Both the position numbers and the translations under genes were made by a program. Below are positions 22,803 to 29,691 of a stretch of 32,112 bases of DNA, piece after piece. The notes beneath the pieces are model-generated. The model had not been told where the DNA came from and ran no database searches. It was given only the letters and a program-made list of their open reading frames with translations. Source of the DNA: Sedimentisphaerales bacterium (GTDB lineage: Bacteria > Planctomycetota > Phycisphaerae > Sedimentisphaerales > Anaerobacaceae); contig JAFGPS010000052.1 of the NCBI GenBank assembly GCA_016936075.1, positions 1 through 32,112 of the forward strand. Direction: 5' to 3'. The first letter of the stretch is position 1; each line of letters begins with the position of its first letter.

Positions 22803-24227
22803 ATGAAAAATCTTAAAAAACGTTCTGGTTATCAATGGTTTATTGAGCCGTCTGAAAAGATGCGCGTGCCGTTTATTCTTTTCGGTAACGATGACATCAT
22901 AAAAAACATGGATGAAAATGTATATAAGCAGGGCGCGAATGTAGCAAGTTTGCCCGGTATTGTAAAAGCGGCCTTCGCTATGCCCGATGCACACTGGGGA
23001 TACGGCTTTCCAATCGGAGGAGTTGCAGCGTTCGATCCGGATAAAGGCGGTATAATCTCAGCCGGTGGTGTAGGTTTCGATATATCGTGCGGCGTAAGAA
23101 CTATATTGACCGGTCTTAATGTAGAACAAATCGAACCTGTAAAAGAAAAACTCGCGAACGAACTGGCTCGAAATATTCCGGCCGGAGTGGGAAGCACGGG
23201 AAAGCTAAGTCTTTCAAAAGATAAAATTGATGAAATGCTCGCAGGCGGAGCGAAATGGGCTGTAGAACGAGGCTACGGAACAAACCCCGACCTTCAGCGA
23301 ACAGAAGAATACGGAATAGCTTCCGGCGCAAAACCTGAATACGTTTCAGATAGAGCAAAAACAAGACAAAAGGAACAGGTAGGGACGCTCGGTTCGGGAA
23401 ATCATTATCTCGAAGTGCAGGAAGTTGTAGATATTTTCGATAACAAAATCGCAGAAGCATACGGAGTTGCACTTGGTGACATAGTAGTGACAATTCACTG
23501 CGGCTCGCGCGGACTTGGTCATCAGGTTGCGACTGATTATATGCCGCTAATGCTTAAGGCCGCTAAGGAATCTGGGATAGACCTGCCTGAACGCGACCTT
23601 GCATGCGCGCCAATAAAGTCCGATGTCGGCCAACAATATTACGGGGCTATGCGAGCCGGTATAAATTGCGCAATAGCGAATCGTCAAATGCTTATGCATC
23701 TTGTGCGCCAGTCTTTCTCGCATGTTTTGCCGCAGGCGGAACTGAAACTGCTTTACGATGTTTCACATAATACGTGCAAAGTCGAAGACCATGTTGTAAA
23801 CGGCAAGTCGATGAAACTTTATGTCCATCGCAAAGGTGCAACTCGCGCTTTCGGCCCGGGACATCCATCGTTGCCAGATGACATACGAGACGCGGGCCAA
23901 CCTGTTTTAATTGGCGGAACTATGGGGACATTTTCCTATATTCTGGCCGGTATGAAAGAAAGTGAAGAGCTTTGCTTTAGTTCATGTTCGCACGGTGCCG
24001 GAAGAGCGATGAGCAGAAAGCAGGCAACAAAACAATACAGCGGCCGCGAAGTCGTGAGAAACCTTGCCCAAAAAGGAATCATAATAAAAAGCGCATCATT
24101 CAAAGGAATAGCAGAAGAAGCCCCGGGCGCATACAAAGACGTAGTCTCCGTAGCCGACGCAACCGAAAACGCCAAACTCGCAAAAAAAGTAGCAAAGCTT
24201 GCTCCTTTGATATGTGTAAAAGGATAA
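22803..24227 (+). CDS. rtcB: RNA-splicing ligase RtcB
   Basis: A 474-residue RNA ligase that joins 2',3'-cyclic phosphate or 3'-phosphate ends to 5'-hydroxyl ends using GTP and manganese. Family landmarks are PGIVKAAFAMPDAHWGYGFP, GGVGFDISCGVRTI with the metal-binding cysteine, GTLGSGNHYLEVQ, HCGSRGLGHQVA, and LYVHRKGATRAF. The last of these contains the histidine (342 in this numbering) that takes the GMP. GTG at 22791 is in frame, but it overlaps the likely ribosome site GAGAAAG, so the ATG at 22803 is preferred. It is cotranscribed with archease. In bacteria this pair repairs or heals cleaved RNA, for example after toxin damage; no toxin or RtcR regulator is present here. Confidence 0.97.
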   Translation: MKNLKKRSGYQWFIEPSEKMRVPFILFGNDDIIKNMDENVYKQGANVASLPGIVKAAFAMPDAHWGYGFPIGGVAAFDPDKGGIISAGGVGFDISCGVRTILTGLNVEQIEPVKEKLANELARNIPAGVGSTGKLSLSKDKIDEMLAGGAKWAVERGYGTNPDLQRTEEYGIASGAKPEYVSDRAKTRQKEQVGTLGSGNHYLEVQEVVDIFDNKIAEAYGVALGDIVVTIHCGSRGLGHQVATDYMPLMLKAAKESGIDLPERDLACAPIKSDVGQQYYGAMRAGINCAIANRQMLMHLVRQSFSHVLPQAELKLLYDVSHNTCKVEDHVVNGKSMKLYVHRKGATRAFGPGHPSLPDDIRDAGQPVLIGGTMGTFSYILAGMKESEELCFSSCSHGAGRAMSRKQATKQYSGREVVRNLAQKGIIIKSASFKGIAEEAPGAYKDVVSVADATENAKLAKKVAKLAPLICVKG

Positions 24228-24294
24228 TCATTAATATACAACAATCAATTACTATTCATAATACTTGTGTTTTGTAACGCTTATTACCAAGATT

Positions 24295-24364
24295 TGTCAT
24301 GCTGAGCCTATGGCGAAGCATCTGGCTATCGATGCCCAGATTCTTCGTTTCACTCAGAATGACA
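24295..24364. repeat. 70-nt imperfect palindrome of the TGTCAT...ATGACA type
   Basis: The ends TGTCAT (24295-24300) and ATGACA (24359-24364) are inverted. The stem continues with CTGAG/CTCAG, CGAAG/CTTCG and ATCTGG/CCAGAT around a central loop near 24327-24335. Such GTCATTCTGAG...GAAGAATC palindromes are, from memory, scattered in gaps of many bacterial genomes. It lies about 70 nt after rtcB, and a T-run follows the right end (24365-24372), so it could also end transcription. Confidence 0.65.
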
Positions 24365-24433
24365 TTTTTTTTGAAGAGTTACAGAACACTGATCATATTG
24401 AGTCTTGATTTATGGTGATTCTGTGCGCATACT

Positions 24434-25864
24434 GTGGTGATTGGATGTGGATTGTTTTTGGTTGAATTGGTTTTATCGCTCGGAAGTATCATGGACGATT
24501 TTTCTATAATAGATAGTATTCCTTCTTTTGCTGGTGTTAGTACGGATTCCCGGACTGTAAAGTCGGGGGATTGTTTTTTTGCTATCGCTGGTGAAAAATT
24601 CGATGGGCATGATTATCTTGAAGATGTTTTTGAAAAAGGTGCTGTCTGTGCCGTAGTCTCTCGGGACTTGAAAGACGAGCCACGAGCCACGAGCCACGAG
24701 AGACGAATTGTAAGAGTTGATGATACTATAAAGGCTCTCGGTGACCTGGCTCGTGAATATCGTAAAAGAGCGGGTTATAAAGTAGTTGCGATAACCGGTT
24801 CGGTTGGAAAAACTACCACAAGGCAGATAACTCATCATGTTTTAAGCAAGCATTTTAAGACTCATCAATCGCCGAAAAGTTTTAATAATAATATAGGACT
24901 ACCATTTACTTTGCTCAACGCTCCTGAAGGAACAGAGATTGTGATTGCGGAGCTTGGCACGAATCATCCGGGCGAAATTTCTTATCTTACAAATATTGCG
25001 AATCCAGATATAGCGGCCGTGATTAATGTTCATCCGGCTCATCTTGAAGGTTTCGGAAGTCTTGAAGCTATCGCAAAAGAAAAAATGTCAATCTCCGAAA
25101 GCCTGTTATCAGATGGCTGCATGATAATAAACTCGGACTTTGAGCAGTTAGTAGATTTATGCCGGGATAGAAATATTAAATATATTTCGTTCAGTAAAAA
25201 CTCGAACGCGGACGTTGTAGCGAAGAATATTTGTTTCAATAGTTCCTCGAGCAGTTTCACAATAAATGACACTCTCGTTGAGTTACCTTTACCCGGGCCC
25301 GGTAATGTTGACAATGCACTTGCCGCATGGGCGATTTGCAGGCAATTTGGAATTTCGTTGCAGGATTTTGCGAATGAGGTGAAAAGTTTTTCCGGTAATG
25401 TAATGCGCTCGGAAGTAATTCAGGTTGGTACTCTTACAATATTAAACGATTGTTACAACGCAAATCCGGCTTCGATGAAAAACGCGCTGGATATTTTGTC
25501 TAATATCGATTCGACTAAAAAACGCAGATTGGTATTCATATGCGGCGATATGGCCGAGCTTGGCGAGCAAACTGAAAGTTTGCATGTGCGGCTTGGCGAG
25601 CAAATTGCTGATGCAAATATTGACTTAATGCTTGCGGTCGGGAAGTTGTCGAAAATAGCTGCGGATGAAGCAAAGAAGATGTCAAAAAAAGATTTGCAAA
25701 TAAAATATTTCGAAGATACACTTTCTGCCTGTAATAAACTGCATGAAATTATCAAAGATTACGATATAATATTAGTGAAAGGTTCGCGAACAGCCAGACT
25801 GGAAGCGGCCGTGAACAAGCTTAAGACAATTTATGAGAATAAGCACGAAGCAATAAATTTTTAA
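24434..25864 (+). CDS. murF: UDP-N-acetylmuramoyl-tripeptide--D-Ala-D-Ala ligase
   Basis: A protein of up to 476 residues that adds D-Ala-D-Ala to UDP-MurNAc-tripeptide, the last cytoplasmic step of the peptidoglycan precursor. Landmarks are the N-terminal GVSTDSRTVKSGDCFFAI, the ATP loop AITGSVGKTTT, SFNNNIGLPFTLL, VIAELGTNHPGEI and the C-terminal LNDCYNANPASMKNAL. The start is uncertain. GTG 24434 keeps a full-length N-terminal helix (VELVLSLG) but has no ribosome site. ATG 24491 has GGAAG upstream but gives a short N-terminus. A run of heptanucleotide repeats (24675-24706) encodes an unusual DEPRATSHER insert in the first domain. mraY follows after 167 nt. Confidence 0.93.
   Translation: MVIGCGLFLVELVLSLGSIMDDFSIIDSIPSFAGVSTDSRTVKSGDCFFAIAGEKFDGHDYLEDVFEKGAVCAVVSRDLKDEPRATSHERRIVRVDDTIKALGDLAREYRKRAGYKVVAITGSVGKTTTRQITHHVLSKHFKTHQSPKSFNNNIGLPFTLLNAPEGTEIVIAELGTNHPGEISYLTNIANPDIAAVINVHPAHLEGFGSLEAIAKEKMSISESLLSDGCMIINSDFEQLVDLCRDRNIKYISFSKNSNADVVAKNICFNSSSSSFTINDTLVELPLPGPGNVDNALAAWAICRQFGISLQDFANEVKSFSGNVMRSEVIQVGTLTILNDCYNANPASMKNALDILSNIDSTKKRRLVFICGDMAELGEQTESLHVRLGEQIADANIDLMLAVGKLSKIAADEAKKMSKKDLQIKYFEDTLSACNKLHEIIKDYDIILVKGSRTARLEAAVNKLKTIYENKHEAINF
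24675..24706. repeat. Heptanucleotide repeat ACGAGCC inside murF
   Basis: ACGAGCC occurs three times without interruption (24675-24695), followed by a degenerate fourth unit ACGAGAG and a partial ACGA. The unit is 7 nt, not a multiple of three, so gain or loss of one copy would shift the murF frame. At present it encodes DEPRATSHER in the first domain. Confidence 0.8.
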
Positions 25865-25875
25865 ATAAGAATATC

Positions 25876-25980
25876 TAATTCCTAAATTCTAAACAATATA
25901 AAAAAGTAAAATTCAAATGTTTAAAACCTTTTGTTTTTGAGAATTAATATTTGTTTAGAATTTCGTATTTAGTGCTTAGG
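25876..25980. repeat. AT-rich heptamer-like inverted repeat between murF and mraY
   Basis: AAATTCTAAACAA (25884-25896) is repeated perfectly inverted as TTGTTTAGAATTT (25951-25963). The left arm reads as 7-nt units (TAATTCC, TAAATTC, TAAACAA). The complement of the right flank reads CCTAAGC, ACTAAAT, ACGAAAT, TCTAAAC. The pattern suggests a degenerate heptanucleotide repeat in two opposite copies. It fills most of the 167-nt gap before mraY. Confidence 0.6.
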
Positions 25981-26031
25981 TCTTTTTCATATTATATAGG
26001 ACTTCGATATTAGAAGTTTTCAAGGAATGAA

Positions 26032-27207
26032 ATGATATACCACCTCCTATGGTATTTGAAAGCCGGCGAACGGTTTGGTTTTTATGCTTATCAGAACGTA
26101 ATTTTCCGTTCTGTGGCGGCGATATTGACGAGTCTTATCATCGCTCTTCTTATTGGTCCGAAAATTATACGCTGGCTCATGACAAAAAAAATCGGCGACA
26201 GGCCGGAGTTTCATCATGCGACTTTAAACGAGCTTACGAAAGAAAAAGCCAATACACCCACAATGGGCGGCTTGATTATTCTTTTCTCGATTATTACAAG
26301 TACGCTTCTCTGGGCAAAGTTATACGACCCTGTAAAGCTGGTCCCGAATCCTTATGTTGTGAAGGCAATTTTTGTAATTGTTTGGTTCGGTGTTTTGGGC
26401 GGTATAGATGACTGGCTCAAGCTCACCAGCGACATTCGTCATCGCAGCAGAGACGGACTAAGAGCATGGGAAAAACTTGTATTTCAAATTGGCGGCGCGG
26501 TTTTAGTTGCTTTATTCCTTTATATTGATTTCTCGGCACCCGATGAATTAGGCAATCCGCGAGTTCCTGACGGAATCAGGTTCTGGCTGCCTTTTTATAG
26601 CAGCAGTCTGCCTTTGAACAAGTGGGTATTTATTCTGATTTCTCTATTTTACCTGACCGCAACAAGTAACGCCGTCAATCTTACAGATGGCATGGACGGC
26701 CTGGCTTCAGGCTGTGTTGCTATGGTAAGCCTGATCCTTGTTTTGCTTTGTTATGTTGCTTCTGAGACGATGGGAGGCGCGGCGGATATAACATGGTCGA
26801 GCTATCTTTTGCTGCCTGCAATCCCGGCAGGGGAGTTGAGTATATTTTTCTCAGCTATTCTCGGAGCGGTTCTCGGCTTTTTATGGTTCAACTGTCATCC
26901 TGCTCAGACTTTCATGGGAGATGTAGGTTCCCTTCCGTTGGGAGCCGCTATGGGTTACGGTGCACTGGTAACAAGAAATGAAATCTTATTACTCGTTATC
27001 GGAGGTGTTTTTGTTATAGAACTGTCCAGTGTTGTTTTGCAGGTAGGTTATTTCAAATACACCGGAGGAAAGCGTCTTTTCAGATGCGCACCGATTCATC
27101 ATCATTTTCACCTGATGGGTTGGAGCGAGCCTCAGGTTGTAGTGCGATTCTGGCTCATGGCCGCCGCTTTCGCCGCACTCGCTTTGGCAATATTAAAGAT
27201 TAGATAA
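26032..27207 (+). CDS. mraY: Phospho-N-acetylmuramoyl-pentapeptide transferase
   Basis: A 391-residue membrane enzyme that transfers phospho-MurNAc-pentapeptide to undecaprenyl phosphate, making lipid I. It has about ten hydrophobic helices and the family motifs: KANTPTMGGLIIL, the GGIDDWLKL aspartate pair, SNAVNLTDGMDGLASG, NCHPAQTFMGDVGSLPLGA and the histidine motif APIHHHFHLMGWSE. A strong AAGGA lies before the ATG. It directly follows murF, the enzyme that makes its substrate, as in the usual dcw order. However, murD, ftsW and murG do not follow. Confidence 0.97.
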   Translation: MIYHLLWYLKAGERFGFYAYQNVIFRSVAAILTSLIIALLIGPKIIRWLMTKKIGDRPEFHHATLNELTKEKANTPTMGGLIILFSIITSTLLWAKLYDPVKLVPNPYVVKAIFVIVWFGVLGGIDDWLKLTSDIRHRSRDGLRAWEKLVFQIGGAVLVALFLYIDFSAPDELGNPRVPDGIRFWLPFYSSSLPLNKWVFILISLFYLTATSNAVNLTDGMDGLASGCVAMVSLILVLLCYVASETMGGAADITWSSYLLLPAIPAGELSIFFSAILGAVLGFLWFNCHPAQTFMGDVGSLPLGAAMGYGALVTRNEILLLVIGGVFVIELSSVVLQVGYFKYTGGKRLFRCAPIHHHFHLMGWSEPQVVVRFWLMAAAFAALALAILKIR

Positions 27208-27215
27208 TACTTCAA

Positions 27216-27245
27216 AACAAATATTTTTTTAATTTTAATATTGTT
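27216..27245 (+). terminator. Possible weak hairpin terminator after mraY
   Basis: AACAAATATT (27216-27225) and AATATTGTT (27237-27245) can pair with one bulge around a T-rich loop, 9 nt after the mraY stop. It is AT-rich and weak, with no clean trailing T-run, so it is only a suggestion. Confidence 0.25.
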
Positions 27246-27290
27246 GTTCCAATTCCAAGAAGACAAAGTAAAATATTTTTTATTTTAGTG

Positions 27291-27320
27291 TTTGTAATAC
27301 AAACAAGTTTGTGGTATAAT
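27291..27320 (+). promoter_or_regulatory. Promoter with overlapping operator palindromes
   Basis: The promoter is -35 TTGTAA (27292-27297), 17 nt of spacer and a perfect -10 TATAAT (27315-27320). On it lie two perfect palindromes sharing a half-site: TTTGTAATACAAA (27291-27303) and ACAAACAAGTTTGT (27299-27312). A dimeric regulator binding here would block the -35. The winged-helix protein encoded in the same operon is the natural candidate. Confidence 0.65.
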
Positions 27321-27364
27321 TCCAATTATTGAAAAACAATGCTTTATACAGAAAGGAACATATT

Positions 27365-28111
27365 ATGAAAGCAGAACAAAATACAAAACCGACAGAAATG
27401 GAGAATCTTAAGGAAATACCCAAATGGATGCGTAAATATGTGCAAAACAGAATGCTGACAAATCTTGTCTTGTTTATAATTTACATTGTTCTTTTTTCTG
27501 GTATTTACATTCCAATATATTTAGACGAAACATTTTTTAAAAATGATAATGTAATAGCAGAAAGTATTTGTAAGATTGTGTCACTTTCTGCAATTATATT
27601 GCTGTTATATTTTAGTATTCCAAAATGGGGTTTACACAAACTCTGGAAGTGGGTTGACCAAAGGATATATCATGAGGGTAACATATCGTTATCAGAACCG
27701 ACATTAATGAAAACAAATAAAAAGATTGGGAAAATTGTTGGCCGTTTATTTTTTATTTGCGTCATAGGTTCTGTATTTCTATATGGGTATATCCCAAAAG
27801 AATATATGCAGCCGGTCTCTGCGGTTTATTGTGTTCCTTTTATGGTTTTTCTGTATTTCTGGCAAAGACCGAAATACAGCCCGCTGATGTTAATCTGGCC
27901 TATACTTTATACAATACATGCTATCCTAATTGTTGCAGGAGTACCAATCGTTTTTCCTGAAGAGAGCGGACTTATCTCATTGAATACATTTATTCCAATA
28001 GTCGGATATGGCTTTTTGACATTCCTGATCATCTTTATCTACAGCCGATATGCTCTCAGAAAACTAAAAGGTCTTACACATATCAAAGGGGAAGGTTCTG
28101 ATGGAGATTGA
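27365..28111 (+). CDS. Six-helix membrane protein of unknown function
   Basis: About 248 residues with six hydrophobic segments (for example NLVLFIIYIVLFSGIYIPIY, IVSLSAIILLLYFSI, RLFFICVIGSVFLYGYI, FIPIVGYGFLTFLIIFIYS). I do not recognise a family. A TTG at 27329 is in frame, but it lies at the predicted transcription start. The ATG at 27365 has AAAGGA upstream and is chosen. The gene ends 11 nt inside the winged-helix regulator gene, so the two are tightly coupled. Pairs of a small winged-helix regulator and a multi-helix membrane protein recur in bacteria. The regulator may control this protein's level or respond to its state, which is inference. Confidence 0.75.
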   Translation: MKAEQNTKPTEMENLKEIPKWMRKYVQNRMLTNLVLFIIYIVLFSGIYIPIYLDETFFKNDNVIAESICKIVSLSAIILLLYFSIPKWGLHKLWKWVDQRIYHEGNISLSEPTLMKTNKKIGKIVGRLFFICVIGSVFLYGYIPKEYMQPVSAVYCVPFMVFLYFWQRPKYSPLMLIWPILYTIHAILIVAGVPIVFPEESGLISLNTFIPIVGYGFLTFLIIFIYSRYALRKLKGLTHIKGEGSDGD

Positions 28112-28394
28112 TAAAGTTATTCACGAACCCGCAAGATTGAGAATTATGATGATACTTTCGGGAGTCGAGAAGGTGGATTTTAACTTTCTGATAACGACAC
28201 TTAAGCTGACAAGAGGGAATTTATCACGTCATATTGAGAAACTCGAATCCGCGGACTATATAAAAGTGGAAAAATCCTTTAAGGGCAAAGTTCCAAATAC
28301 AAGTTATAAAATCACACAAAAAGGCACAAAGGAATTAGCACAATATTGGGAACATCTTGATAATGTTCGGCAAATAGGAAAAACACCAAAATAA
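28101..28394 (+). CDS. Winged-helix transcriptional regulator (MarR/HTH_34-like)
   Basis: A 97-residue single-domain DNA-binding protein. It has IHEPARLRIMMILSG, then VDFNFLITTLKLTRGNLSRH as the helix-turn-helix, IEKLESADYIKVEKSF as recognition helix and wing, and TSYKITQKGTKELAQYW at the end. This matches the short winged-helix proteins related to MarR and ArsR. No metal-binding cysteines are present. Its ATG lies 11 nt before the stop of the membrane protein gene, with GGGGAAGG just upstream. It probably binds the palindromes on the operon's promoter, giving feedback control. Confidence 0.88.
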   Translation: MEIDKVIHEPARLRIMMILSGVEKVDFNFLITTLKLTRGNLSRHIEKLESADYIKVEKSFKGKVPNTSYKITQKGTKELAQYWEHLDNVRQIGKTPK

Positions 28395-28440
28395 ATTAAA
28401 ATTGCATAATAATTGTAAAAAGCGTTTTATTCGGGCAGTA

Positions 28441-28496
28441 TTAACTTTTTGATTTAAAGGTTGTCTTGTAATTAAGACGATATAATTTAAAGTTAA
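28441..28496. repeat. Inverted repeat in the gap before the Xer gene
   Basis: TTAACTTT (28441-28448) and AAAGTTAA (28489-28496) form a perfect 8-bp outer stem. GTCTT (28463-28467) and AAGAC (28474-28478) form an inner one. A TATAAT box (28481-28486) lies within the element, but a good -35 is missing. It could be a promoter-linked hairpin or a relic repeat. Confidence 0.4.
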
Positions 28497-28538
28497 AGAA
28501 TGAAAAATAACCCTTTTGGGGTAGAAAAACGAATAAGA

Positions 28539-28552
28539 ACCGCCTGAAGCGG
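28539..28552. repeat. Small GC palindrome, first copy
   Basis: ACCGCCTGAAGCGG contains a CCGC/GCGG stem. Its reverse complement resembles the palindrome at 29662-29676, so the same short GC-rich motif occurs twice, in opposite directions, before two consecutive genes in an otherwise AT-rich background. Confidence 0.35.
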
Positions 28553-28598
28553 ATAATACATTTTTTGAGTTTTGTCTTATACGCTTTGGTGTTAATTT

Positions 28599-29552
28599 TT
28601 GTGTGATATCACTGTGCCATCTATCCAGACACAATCAGTTAATCGAAAGATTCTTAAGTTTCCCTTTGGAAATGTAGTAAAAAGTTTTCTCGATTATCTT
28701 TGTGTGGAAGCTGGATTGTCCAATAATACTATCCTTGCTTATGGCAGAGATTTGAAGTGTTTTCTTGAGTATTGCGATTCGCGGAGCATAAATGAGCTTT
28801 GCCAAATCAAGCCGCCTTTAATTCATGAGTTCTTAATCAAACTTTCCCGCGAGGAAAAAATTGAAACTTCGATTAAACGATGTCTTGTTGCTGTAAAAAT
28901 GTTCCTGCGTTTCGCCGTATCATCGAAACTGATCGAGCATGATTTTACTCCGGTTCTTGATAGCCCCAAAATCTGGCAAAAAATACCGTGTGTTTGCAAT
29001 GAGCAGCAGGTCGTAAATCTTCTCAATGCACCTGACGAGAAAGAACCTTACTACCTTCGCGACAAAGCTTTGCTGGAGCTGCTATATGCTACCGGCGCAC
29101 GCGCAAGCGAAGTAGCTAATATGAAACTATCGAACCTTAATCTTGATATAGGTTATCTTCGCTGTATTGGCAAAGGTAATAAAGAAAGGATAATACCGGT
29201 AGGGAAAGTTGCTATCGCGGCTATAAAAGATTATTTAGTTGGGCTGCGTCCGAAAATGGCGAATGCCTATAGTGAAGATTATTTACTTCTTTCACGAACA
29301 GGAAGGCCTTTAAGCCGTATTGAAATATGGAGATTTGTTAAAAAGTACGCTCTCCGTGCAGGGATGCCGAAAAATTTAACCGTACATACTTTAAGGCATT
29401 GCTTCGCGACTCATTTATTATCAGGCGGAGCGGATTTGCGTAGTGTTCAGGAGATGCTTGGCCATGTTGATATTTCGACTACTCAGATTTATACGCATGT
29501 TGACCAGTCGAGATTACGTAAAATGCACAAGCAGTTTCATCCAAGGCCATGA
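28599..29552 (+). CDS. Tyrosine recombinase of the XerC/XerD type
   Basis: A 317-residue site-specific recombinase. The N-terminal SAM-like core-binding domain is at about 20-110 (FLDYLCVEAGLSNNTILAYG). The catalytic domain carries all key residues: R168 in TGARASEV, the lysine in GKGNKERIIPV, H263 and R266 in HTLRH, H289 in LGH, and nucleophile Y298 in QIYTHV. Xer enzymes resolve chromosome dimers at dif. Size and full conservation favour a housekeeping XerC/D over a phage integrase, and no phage or integron genes are near. The start is weakly supported: TTG 28599, or GTG 28614, with no clear ribosome site. Whether it is XerC or XerD cannot be told. Confidence 0.92.
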   Translation: MCDITVPSIQTQSVNRKILKFPFGNVVKSFLDYLCVEAGLSNNTILAYGRDLKCFLEYCDSRSINELCQIKPPLIHEFLIKLSREEKIETSIKRCLVAVKMFLRFAVSSKLIEHDFTPVLDSPKIWQKIPCVCNEQQVVNLLNAPDEKEPYYLRDKALLELLYATGARASEVANMKLSNLNLDIGYLRCIGKGNKERIIPVGKVAIAAIKDYLVGLRPKMANAYSEDYLLLSRTGRPLSRIEIWRFVKKYALRAGMPKNLTVHTLRHCFATHLLSGGADLRSVQEMLGHVDISTTQIYTHVDQSRLRKMHKQFHPRP

Positions 29553-29661
29553 TGGTTAGAGTAAAAAAAAGTAAAAATTATGAAAAATCTGGTTTGTTGG
29601 TTATTGATAAATTAATAAAATGAAATCTTCAGGTAATAAACACTTTAGGATTTCAATACTA

Positions 29662-29676
29662 ACCGCGTCAGGCGGT
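29662..29676. repeat. Small GC palindrome, second copy
   Basis: ACCGCGTCAGGCGGT has a 5-bp perfect stem (ACCGC/GCGGT) and ends 5 nt before the AAGGTGA ribosome site of the next gene. It could affect translation there. It resembles the inverted copy at 28539-28552. Confidence 0.4.
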
Positions 29677-29691
29677 CTAAAGGTGATTTTA

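Noticed and set aside
22587..22994. Minus-strand frames opposite archease and rtcB
   Set aside because: They lie wholly opposite confidently identified conserved genes, and their translations show no domain.
28500..28547. 15-residue leader peptide before the Xer gene (MKNNPFGVEKRIRTA)
   Set aside because: No ribosome site, no run of regulatory codons and no attenuator-like terminator; probably a chance frame.
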